Shown here: in pieces, positions 16,891 to 22,816 of the stretch
Layout of the letters: every line of letters starts with the position of its first letter
Position numbering within the stretch: position 1 is the stretch's first letter
Source of the DNA: CAZSDW01 sp964605705
GTDB taxonomy: Bacteria > Fidelibacterota > UBA2242
Direction: 5' to 3'
Length of the DNA stretch: 28,303 bases
NCBI GenBank assembly: GCA_964605705.1
Contig: CAZSDW010000036.1
Location: 1-28,303 of the forward strand
The notes under the pieces: generated by a model
What the model saw: the letters and a program-made list of their open reading frames with translations, nothing else
The model's database searches: none
What the model was told of the DNA's origin: nothing
Made by a program: the position numbers and the translations under genes

Positions 16891-18396
16891 ATGGCAAATA
16901 ATATGAATGGTGAATTACTGAGGGAATTGAACCAGTTGAGCGACGAACTTGAGGATAACGGTCAACCTGTCGCGATCATCCTGGCAGCCGGACACGGAAA
17001 GCGGATCAAATCCGAACGATCGAAAATGTTACACGAAATCTGGGGAGTACCGACTGTTGTGCGTGTATCCGAATCGGTCGCAAAGGGGCTTGGCTCCGAT
17101 AATCAGGTGTTTGTCGTAGGTACCAAAGCTGACCAGGTAGCCGAAGCTGTCGGGAAGGCAAAAAATCGTATCTTTGTGTTACAAAATGAGCAAAAAGGAA
17201 CTGGTGACGCTGCCAGAGAAGCATTAACAGCCCTTGATAAATATAAAAATATTGAAGACATATTTATTCTACCCGGTGATATGGGATTAATAACCGCTGA
17301 TGTAATTTCAACTTTCAGGAAAGGATTCCAGATTTCACACTGTGGTATGAAAATACTGACCGGAATTTACCATGGCGATCAGGCGGAAAATACCTATGGC
17401 AGAATTGTTCGCGTTCCCTCCAAAGATAAGGATGGGCACAGCTCGAATGAGGATTTTGGAAAAGTCATCGAGATTAAGGAACATAAGGACATCCAGGCAA
17501 TTCCCGACGGATATAGTTATATCGTCAATTATAATGGAAGGAGTTATGCATTTTCCAAAGATCAGCTCCTTGAAATTAATGAATATAATACCGGTGTTTA
17601 TGCCGTTAAATATGCACTTTTAAAAAAACATATTAATGATTTGACTTCGGATAATGTCCAGGGGGAACTCTATTTAACGGACATCATTTCTATTTTCAAT
17701 CATAACGGAATTGTTGTCGGTGCTGACCCGGTTGATGATGATAATGCTGTTATCGGATTCAATGTTAAAAGTGTTTTAAAAGAGATGGATTCGATTTACC
17801 GAAAAAAAGTTTATGAACAGCTTCGTGACATCATCGTCATTGAAGATGAAGACAATTTCTTTATTGCTGATGAAGTTGTCGAACAGATTCTGGAACTGGA
17901 CAAACAATTTCCTTCTCTGGATATTTACCTTCAGAAGGGTGTCCATCTTTCCAAGGGCGTTCAACTCAACCGCGGTGTCAGTATCTGGACCAATACGAAT
18001 ATCCGGGGGAATATCGTCATAGGAGAGGGTACGATCATTCAGGATAATGTTTCTATTCGAACGTACCCGGAACAGACATTGTATATCGGGAAAAATTGCA
18101 TCGTTATGCGCGGCGATATTATCAAAGGGAATATTCAAATCGGTGATAATACACGCATCGAGTCTGGCGTGAATATAACCGGCAGCGATGAATTCCCTAC
18201 GATTATTGGCGATAATGTCATTATAAAGGGAACGACCTATATATTTGGTTCAGTCATAGAAGATGATCTCTTTATTGAAAATTCAGTGTTAAAATGTAAA
18301 AAGATTGAACGCACGGTTAAAAAAGACGGTACCATTCAATCCGTTCGCTGGGTCATGCCCCAGCCACGGGGGCTGGACATCATCAGCGATTTATAA
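16891..18396 (+). CDS. GlmU-like nucleotidyltransferase with divergent left-handed beta-helix
   Basis: 501 residues. The N-terminal domain is GlmU-type: ILAAGHGKRIKSERSKMLHEIWG (an LAAGxGxR loop with the PKxLH-like lysine), LQNEQKGTGDA, LPGDMGL with the metal-binding Asp, YGRIVR, and NVQGELYLTDII. An insertion of about 30 residues lies before NTGVYAV. The C-terminus carries hexapeptide repeats (IRGNIVIGEGTIIQDNVSI), but I cannot find the acetyl-CoA and catalytic segments of the GlmU acetyltransferase. It is therefore probably a UTP-sugar uridylyltransferase rather than a bifunctional GlmU. GGAG at 16881-16884 selects the ATG at 16891 over one at 16879. It is the last gene of the sirtuin-to-GlmU run. 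Confidence 0.85.
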   Translation: MANNMNGELLRELNQLSDELEDNGQPVAIILAAGHGKRIKSERSKMLHEIWGVPTVVRVSESVAKGLGSDNQVFVVGTKADQVAEAVGKAKNRIFVLQNEQKGTGDAAREALTALDKYKNIEDIFILPGDMGLITADVISTFRKGFQISHCGMKILTGIYHGDQAENTYGRIVRVPSKDKDGHSSNEDFGKVIEIKEHKDIQAIPDGYSYIVNYNGRSYAFSKDQLLEINEYNTGVYAVKYALLKKHINDLTSDNVQGELYLTDIISIFNHNGIVVGADPVDDDNAVIGFNVKSVLKEMDSIYRKKVYEQLRDIIVIEDEDNFFIADEVVEQILELDKQFPSLDIYLQKGVHLSKGVQLNRGVSIWTNTNIRGNIVIGEGTIIQDNVSIRTYPEQTLYIGKNCIVMRGDIIKGNIQIGDNTRIESGVNITGSDEFPTIIGDNVIIKGTTYIFGSVIEDDLFIENSVLKCKKIERTVKKDGTIQSVRWVMPQPRGLDIISDL

Positions 18397-18489
18397 TCCT
18401 TGTAGAAATGGAGTATTGGAGTAATGTTATACTTGACTTAAATCGTAAAAGCGGATTGAGTTCAAGAGTAGAAATTTCAGGAAGGTAAA

Positions 18490-19080
18490 ATGAAAACAGA
18501 ACAAATCTTTCAGATTCATATTCTATTAAAAAAATCCCAGCCAAGAATTTGGCGGCGGATATTGGTTTCCTCAGAAACACTTTTATCAGATTTACATAAG
18601 ATTATTCAAACGGTTATGGGATGGACCAATACGCATCTGCATCAGTTCAGAAAAGGAGATCAGTTCTATGCGTTGCCTTTCGATGATGATGATTTTGAGT
18701 TCTATAAAACTGATTACTCAGGAATTGCCGTGAAAGAATTACTCTTGAATGAGGGCGATAAAATAATATATGATTACGATTTTGGTGATAGTTGGGAACA
18801 TGATATTCGCCTGGAAAAAATACTGCATCCCGATACTCCATTAAAATATCCGGTTTGCATTAAGGGCAAACGCGCCTGTCCGCCTGAAGATTGCGGCGGT
18901 ATCTGGGGATATGAAAATATGTTAGAAATTCTAAAGGATAAGCAGCATGAAGAATATAAGGATATTGTTGAATGGTTGGGAGATGATGATTATGATCCTG
19001 AATATTTTGATATTGAAGAAGTAAATGAACTACTCAAAGAAGAAGATTTTGGTTGTATCAACTGGCTTTACGATGAATAA
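18490..19080 (+). CDS. Plasmid pRiA4b ORF-3-like family protein
   Basis: 196 residues. The IS1096/pRiA4b ORF-3 (MM3350-like) fold is recognisable from ILLKKSQPRIWRRILV at the start, LHKIIQTVMGWTNTHLHQF, YDYDFGDSWEHDI and CPPEDCGGIWGYENML. Biochemical function of the family is unknown; members occur on plasmids, near transposons and on chromosomes. The tail is very acidic. AGGAAGG at 18479-18485 is a good ribosome binding site for the ATG. It stands alone: 93 bases after the GlmU-like gene and before a 466 bp repeat region. Confidence 0.88.
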   Translation: MKTEQIFQIHILLKKSQPRIWRRILVSSETLLSDLHKIIQTVMGWTNTHLHQFRKGDQFYALPFDDDDFEFYKTDYSGIAVKELLLNEGDKIIYDYDFGDSWEHDIRLEKILHPDTPLKYPVCIKGKRACPPEDCGGIWGYENMLEILKDKQHEEYKDIVEWLGDDDYDPEYFDIEEVNELLKEEDFGCINWLYDE

Positions 19081-19285
19081 TTATTGAATTATTGTGATGA
19101 CAAACCTTGCGAAGGTTCTAATCCAGCGGGAATTCCCCGTCTGTGAAGGAGGCGGGGGTGAGAGCAAAAATTCTGTGTTTTCCTTGCAGCGAGGATTTAA
19201 ATTAATGAGTGGAATTAAAGAGATTAGCTCATTCTGTATATCGAACTCAATATTACCTTCGTTACGGGGCTCCCAGTCTGCGCCT

Positions 19286-19314
19286 TGCTACGTCGGGCAG
19301 GCTGCTCCGTAGCA
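19286..19314 (+). repeat. Hairpin TGCTACG...CGTAGCA
   Basis: A perfect 7 bp stem around a 15-base GC-rich loop. Not followed by a T run, so not an obvious terminator; probably part of a dispersed element. Confidence 0.5.
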
Positions 19315-19340
19315 GGATAAGTCAAAATAAATCAGAATAG

Positions 19341-19531
19341 CCCGCGGATTTATCCGTGGGAAAAAGAATCATCAAAAAAATAGGACAACCGATTCATCGA
19401 TTTTTCTGGGAAACCGTTAAAACGGTTGGTTTGGGTTTGTTGTTTGACGGTAATCCCCGTGTTAAAACGCGGAGCTGTTGAAAATGCTGTTTGGGATATC
19501 TGTAGCCAAGCCTTTCAGGGCTGAGATTGGC
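19341..19531 (+). repeat. REP-like array of small hairpins
   Basis: Successive short palindromes with similar AT-rich loops: CCCGCGGAT/ATCCGTGGG (19341-19360), CGAT/ATCG (19390-19399), AACCGTTAAAACGGTT (19412-19427), CCGTGTTAAAACGCGG (19457-19472) and AGCC/GGCT within a GCCAA/TTGGC frame (about 19505-19531). Three of the stems contain a G-T wobble or minor defect. The regular recurrence of GTTAAAAC-type loops suggests one repeat family, similar to REP elements mobilised by RAYT transposases; no such transposase is in the window. Confidence 0.6.
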
Positions 19532-19546
19532 GAGACGAATTAAAGT

Positions 19547-19813
19547 TTATTCGTAATGGGTCCACATGCGAATAATCTTAACGATTTGTTCCTCTTTATA
19601 GACCTGATAAATAATTCGATGCTGAATGTTAATTCTTCGCGAATAGGCGCCTGATAAATCACCAACCAGTTTTTCAAAAGGTGGCGGAGATAGAAGGGGA
19701 TTCTTTTGTAAAATATTCAGAATGGTAAACGCTTTTTCTTTTAGTCCTGCCTGTTTTAATTTCCGCGCATCCTTTTGGGCCTGTTTCGTATAAACCAGCT
19801 TCCATTTCACCAA
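19547..19813 (-). CDS. yoeB: YoeB-family mRNA interferase toxin
   Basis: 88 residues, typical of Txe/YoeB. Recognisable features are the start WKLVYTKQAQKDARKL, the block AYSRRINIQHRIIYQV and the terminal IRMWTHYE. By position, Glu47, Arg66, His86 and Tyr87 match the catalytic Glu46, Arg65, His83 and Tyr84 of E. coli YoeB, so it is probably active. The toxin cuts mRNA in the ribosomal A site. It overlaps the antitoxin gene by 7 bases, the usual coupled antitoxin-toxin order. Confidence 0.94.
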   Translation of the reverse strand: MVKWKLVYTKQAQKDARKLKQAGLKEKAFTILNILQKNPLLSPPPFEKLVGDLSGAYSRRINIQHRIIYQVYKEEQIVKIIRMWTHYE

Positions 19814-20049
19814 TCGAGTTCCTCACTGCATTCGTCAACAGGAGTTTCAAGACCATTCTGAATCGATTCCCGCATCCCGGGAATTGAAGTCAGATAAAGT
19901 GTTTCCTGAACAGCCCGCCAATCATCCTCAGAGACAAGTATAGCGTTGTTGTTTTTCCCGGTAATCTGGATCGGCTCATGAACTTCAGAGGTTTCATTGA
20001 TTAATTGATAGAGTTGTTTTCGGGCGTTGGTTGCGTTTATTGTTTTCAT
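19807..20049 (-). CDS. yefM: YefM-family antitoxin
   Basis: 80 residues from the ATG at 20049, selected over an upstream ATG at 20112 because GAGG (20055-20058) lies five bases before it and because MKTINATNARKQLYQLI is the standard Phd/YefM beginning. The N-terminal half binds DNA; the C-terminal tail wraps YoeB. Antitoxin and toxin together should repress their own promoter (family knowledge); a direct repeat covers that promoter here. It is divergent from lexA, sharing a 159 bp control region. Confidence 0.93.
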   Translation of the reverse strand: MKTINATNARKQLYQLINETSEVHEPIQITGKNNNAILVSEDDWRAVQETLYLTSIPGMRESIQNGLETPVDECSEELDW

Positions 20050-20067
20050 AGTGACCTCAATGAATTC

Positions 20068-20095
20068 GTTATAACGTACGCAATAAAGTACGCAA
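20068..20095 (-). promoter_or_regulatory. yefM-yoeB promoter with GTACGCAA direct repeats
   Basis: On the minus strand a -35 TTGCGT (20095-20090) and -10 TATAAC (20073-20068) are 16 bases apart, giving transcription start near 20061 and a very short leader before the GAGG site. The octamer GTACGCAA occurs at 20076-20083 and 20088-20095, 12 bp apart, so YefM-YoeB bound to these repeats would cover the promoter. Assignment as operator is inference. Confidence 0.6.
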
Positions 20096-20142
20096 TTACA
20101 AGCGAAAATCACTTACATCATTCATTTTTTTAATTTTTCCTT

Positions 20143-20171
20143 TTGCCTTTTGAATTAATATGATTTATATT
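20143..20171 (+). promoter_or_regulatory. Putative lexA promoter
   Basis: TTGCCT (20143-20148) and TATATT (20166-20171) are separated by 17 bases, in good agreement with a sigma-70-type promoter, 37 bases before the lexA start codon. The tandem operator-like repeats begin directly after the -10. Confidence 0.55.
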
Positions 20172-20192
20172 ACTTACGAGTGACTTACGAGT
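20172..20192 (+). promoter_or_regulatory. Tandem ACTTACGAGT repeats, putative LexA operator
   Basis: ACTTACGAGT occurs twice (20172-20181 and 20183-20192) with an 11 bp period, about one helical turn. Each copy has ACT-N4-AGT dyad symmetry, and the pair covers the predicted transcription start of lexA. The sequence does not match LexA boxes I know from Proteobacteria, Firmicutes or Cyanobacteria. Autorepression by LexA is the natural reading but unproven. Confidence 0.5.
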
Positions 20193-20208
20193 AACAGGAG
20201 GCAAGGCA

Positions 20209-20811
20209 ATGAGCGAACAACTTTCACCCAAAAAACAGCGATTTCTGGATTTTGTTCGTCGATTTACCGGCGATCACGACCGGGCGCCGACCTTTCATGA
20301 AATTATGGAGGGGTTAAAACTCAAATCTTTGGGGACGGTGAACTGGTATGTCAAGGAATTGGAAAAACTCGGCGTCCTGGAGCGCGGGAAATACAATGCC
20401 AAGCGGGCGCTGTCGCTGCCGGATCAGCCGCTGGGCAATGAACTGCCGTTGCTGGGACTGGTGGCTGCTGGTTATCCGTTGGAGGCTGTTGAAAACCGGG
20501 AAACAATCGAAGTGCCGCTGTCGTATATTCATCCTGATAATTATGTATTGAAAGTCAAGGGCGATTCCATGATCGATGATCATATCGAAGACGGTGATTA
20601 TGTGATCATTCGTCAGAAACCCGAAGCATCGCAGGGGCAGACGGTGGTAGCCTTTGTGAATGGCGATGCCACCCTGAAACGCTATTACCCGAAACTCAAT
20701 GGCGTGGAACTGCACCCCCGCAACCCGGACTATGATGTGATCCGTATATCGGCGGAAGACGAATTCCGCATCGGTGGCGTGGTCTTGGCGATATTAAGAC
20801 AGTATGAGTAA
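20209..20811 (+). CDS. lexA: LexA repressor
   Basis: 200 residues. Residues 1-70 form the winged-helix DNA-binding domain (LSPKKQRFLDFV, APTFHEIMEGLKL). The cleavage region GLVAAGYP offers the Ala87-Gly88 bond, and the S24 protease dyad is Ser120 (GDSM) and Lys157 (TLKR). LexA represses SOS genes until RecA-stimulated self-cleavage. AGGAGG (20196-20201) lies seven bases before the ATG. Its recognition helix differs from the E. coli protein, as expected if the operator is different. It leads a mutagenesis cassette with the imuB-like and dnaE2 genes and is visibly GC-rich (40 of 60 bases in 20401-20460), unlike most of the window. Confidence 0.96.
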   Translation: MSEQLSPKKQRFLDFVRRFTGDHDRAPTFHEIMEGLKLKSLGTVNWYVKELEKLGVLERGKYNAKRALSLPDQPLGNELPLLGLVAAGYPLEAVENRETIEVPLSYIHPDNYVLKVKGDSMIDDHIEDGDYVIIRQKPEASQGQTVVAFVNGDATLKRYYPKLNGVELHPRNPDYDVIRISAEDEFRIGGVVLAILRQYE

Positions 20812-20819
20812 GAAAGATG

Positions 20820-20917
20820 ACATGGAGTTACACAGAGAATTCACGAGGTACCACGGAGATGTTTTTAGATAATACTCAGTATGCCTCCATGTTGTCTCTG
20901 TGTTTCTCCGTGTAGCC
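20820..20917 (+). repeat. CACGGAG/CTCCGTG palindromic repeat, copy A
   Basis: The left arm holds CATGGAG, CACAGAG, CACGAGG and CACGGAG at roughly 10-base spacing; an AT-rich spacer follows; the right arm holds CTCCATG, CTCTGTG and CTCCGTGTA. The arms can fold into a long imperfect hairpin. It begins nine bases after the lexA stop and ends shortly before the GxxExxY ribosome binding site. Confidence 0.85.
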
Positions 20918-20932
20918 AAAAAGGGAATTACT

Positions 20933-21304
20933 ATGAAGTTTGCTGAACTGACCGAAAAGATTATCAAAGCTGCGATGGAAGTTCACAGTCAGTTAGGTCC
21001 GGGGCTACTGGAATCAGCTTATGAAGAATGTCTGGTTTACGAATTACAGAAAATGGGATTATCTGTTGAACGCCAGAAACCAGTGCCGTTGATTTACAAG
21101 GAAATTCAATTGGAATATGGCTATCGGATTGATATTCTGGTCAATAATAAAGTGATTGTTGAGTTAAAGTCGGTTGATGATATCTCACCGGTTCATGAAG
21201 CCCAGATACTGACTTATCTAAAATTAGCCCAAAAGGAAGTTGGTTTGCTGATTAACTTCAATGTCAAACAGTTGAAAAACGGTCTTAAACGCTTTGTAAT
21301 GTGA
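20933..21304 (+). CDS. GxxExxY family protein (PD-(D/E)XK-like)
   Basis: 123 residues from the ATG at 20933, chosen because AGGG at 20922-20925 lies seven bases upstream and because MKFAELTEKIIKAAMEVH is the normal family start; an upstream frame from 20900 runs into the repeat. The naming motif is in GPGLLESAYEECL. The segment YRIDILVNNKVIVELKS gives the D...ExK arrangement of a PD-(D/E)XK nuclease fold. Function is unknown for the family. It sits between lexA and the imuB-like gene, flanked by copies A and B of the CACGGAG repeat, and is AT-rich (20 of 60 G/C in 21121-21180), so it may be an insertion into an older lexA-imuB unit. Confidence 0.92.
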   Translation: MKFAELTEKIIKAAMEVHSQLGPGLLESAYEECLVYELQKMGLSVERQKPVPLIYKEIQLEYGYRIDILVNNKVIVELKSVDDISPVHEAQILTYLKLAQKEVGLLINFNVKQLKNGLKRFVM

Positions 21305-21313
21305 GAGATTATG

Positions 21314-21417
21314 ATACGGAGTAACGCGGAGGATTCACGAGGTGCCACGGAGGTTTATAATTTTTTAAATAACACTCAGTGCAACTCCGTGTCTTCTCTG
21401 TGTTTCTCCGTGTAACC
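21314..21417 (+). repeat. CACGGAG/CTCCGTG palindromic repeat, copy B
   Basis: The left arm units are TACGGAG, CGCGGAG, CACGAGG and CACGGAG; after an AT-rich spacer the right arm reads ACTCAGTG, CTCCGTG, CTCTGTG and CTCCGTGTA. It is the closest relative of copy A, especially over TCTGTGTTTCTCCGTGTA. It lies between the GxxExxY stop and the imuB-like start, ending 8 bases before the ATG. Confidence 0.85.
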
Positions 21418-21422
21418 AAACC

Positions 21423-22676
21423 ATGTACGACAGGATTTACCATATCAGGTTAGAGGATTTTGAACTGCAGGCAGAGCGCATTCTGGACAGCAGTTTGCGG
21501 ACGCGCCCGATTGCAATCATCTCCTCCCATCATCAGAACGGTAGCATTGTGGCGCTGTCTCCCGAAGCAAAGCAGGAGGGATTGTATAAAGGTTTGAAGG
21601 TTTCCGTTGCCCGGCGCATGGCGCACGGTGTGAGTCTTTTGCCGTACAATTCCACACTTTACGCCAAACTGCACCGCTATCTTTACCAGACAGTTTCCAA
21701 TTATTCACCCATCGCGGAGCCGTCGGCGTTCGGGCAGTATTTTCTCGATATGAACGGCATGCGCAATATTTACAAGGATGAACTGCAAGCCGGCTACCTG
21801 ATTGCCAAAGATATCCGTAATCGTATGAGTATGAGCAGCCAGATCGGCATCAGTGCCAACAAACTGGTCAGCAGTATTTCCACCGCCGTGGTGCCGGAGA
21901 TGATTTACCGGGTGAAGCGGGGCAGCGAAGTCCGTTTTCTGGCGCCGCTGGAATCGCAGATTCTGCCCACTGCCAATGAGAAAACTGTCAGCCGGATGAT
22001 CAAATTCCTGTTTTTGTACCAGGTGAAAAATATTCAGGAAATTATCAATCAGCCGGAACCGGGACAGGCGCTGTTTGGTCAGCATTACCGCAAACTGGCA
22101 CTGGAAGCCAATGGCAGGGATAATTCCGTGGTGCAGCCGCCGCAACTGCAGGATCATATCATCGAGCAAACCGTTCTGAAAGAAGACACCAATGATGAGG
22201 ATATTCTGATTGCCACGGTGCGTAATCTGGCTGAGCAGCTGGCGTATCAATTGCGGCGCCGTTGCCAGATCACGAAATCTTTGCGGCTGGAAATTCATTA
22301 CACCGACGGTTTCAAAAATTCCTGCAGAGGCTCGGTGCGCTACAATGACGATGAAACGGTGATTACCGAAGCGGTAACGCTGTTCATCCGGGCGAATTAC
22401 CGGCGCAATCGCATCCGCTCGATTCTGCTGGATGCCACGAATTTCAAATCTGTTAACGAACAGCTGGAACTCTTTAAAGATAACCGCCAGGATATGCTTT
22501 CTATAACCCTGGATAAAATCCGGGATAAATACGGATTCAGCAGCGTCTGCTCGGCGTCGAGCCTGCTGATACCAAAAGTTAGGACAAGTATGACACGGAG
22601 TAGCCCGGAGGACTCACGGAAAAGCACGGAGATTTTGAATGTTTTCAATAATAATTTTCAGTGCATTTGTGCATAA
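21423..22676 (+). CDS. imuB: ImuB-like Y-family polymerase homologue with degenerate active site
   Basis: 417 residues, colinear with DinB/UmuC-type Y-family polymerases (start IYHIRLEDFELQAERI; thumb QIGISANKLVSSISTAV; little finger to about residue 380). The three catalytic acids are gone: HVDMD of Pol IV corresponds to HIRLE (Asp to Arg9), and the DE of SLDEAYLDV corresponds to Gly104-Gln105 in SAFGQYFLDM. A beta-clamp-binding motif QLELF is at 347-351. Loss of catalysis with a clamp motif is the known pattern of ImuB, the adaptor that brings DnaE2 to the clamp. No clear Shine-Dalgarno precedes the ATG. The last 27 residues are encoded by repeat copy C. Confidence 0.82.
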   Translation: MYDRIYHIRLEDFELQAERILDSSLRTRPIAIISSHHQNGSIVALSPEAKQEGLYKGLKVSVARRMAHGVSLLPYNSTLYAKLHRYLYQTVSNYSPIAEPSAFGQYFLDMNGMRNIYKDELQAGYLIAKDIRNRMSMSSQIGISANKLVSSISTAVVPEMIYRVKRGSEVRFLAPLESQILPTANEKTVSRMIKFLFLYQVKNIQEIINQPEPGQALFGQHYRKLALEANGRDNSVVQPPQLQDHIIEQTVLKEDTNDEDILIATVRNLAEQLAYQLRRRCQITKSLRLEIHYTDGFKNSCRGSVRYNDDETVITEAVTLFIRANYRRNRIRSILLDATNFKSVNEQLELFKDNRQDMLSITLDKIRDKYGFSSVCSASSLLIPKVRTSMTRSSPEDSRKSTEILNVFNNNFQCICA

Positions 22677-22677
22677 C
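22593..22677 (+). repeat. CACGGAG repeat, copy C, forming the imuB-like 3' end
   Basis: The left arm units CACGGAG, CCCGGAG, CTCACGG and CACGGAG are clear; the right arm is degenerate (CAGTGCATTTGTGCATAA). The reading frame of the imuB-like gene runs through it and stops at 22674-22676. Confidence 0.75.
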
Positions 22678-22724
22678 TTGAATTTAAGGAACAGTCTTAA
22701 ATATTTTGTAATAGAGAGAATGTG

Positions 22725-22807
22725 ACACAGAGATTTTTATGTTTTTAATAATAACTCAGTGTAACTCCGTGTTCCCTCGGTGGGGCTCTGTGTAATATCC
22801 GTGTAAC
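22725..22807 (+). repeat. CACGGAG/CTCCGTG repeat, copy D
   Basis: One left unit (CACAGAG) is followed by an AT-rich spacer and a full right arm with ACTCAGTG, CTCCGTG, CTCTGTG and ATCCGTGTA. With copy C it makes a double unit between imuB and dnaE2; C has the better left arm and D the better right arm, as if one element was split by about 50 bases of AT-rich sequence. It ends 9 bases before the dnaE2 start codon. Confidence 0.75.
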
Positions 22808-22816
22808 AAAGGAAAA

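Larger units (their letters stand above)
19081..19546. other. 466 bp gene-free region with dispersed hairpins
   Basis: No credible gene: short frames here run through repeat sequence and have no family resemblance. The left part (about 19120-19160) looks like a fragment of an interspersed GAATTCCCCGTC...GGCGGGGGTGAG repeat; the middle holds a TGCTACG/CGTAGCA hairpin; the right part is an array of small hairpins. It separates the pRiA4b-like gene from the 3' end of the toxin gene. Confidence 0.65.

Noticed and set aside
19094..19312. 72-codon plus-strand open frame between the pRiA4b-like gene and the toxin gene
   Set aside because: It runs through dispersed-repeat sequence, resembles no family I know, and has no convincing ribosome binding site.
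20184..20208. CTGT-N8-ACAG or GAAC-N4-GTTC type LexA box before lexA
   Set aside because: Neither known consensus is present; only the ACTTACGAGT tandem repeat is seen.
21705..22298. 197-codon open frame opposite the imuB-like gene
   Set aside because: Shadow frame in a GC-biased gene; no recognisable motif.
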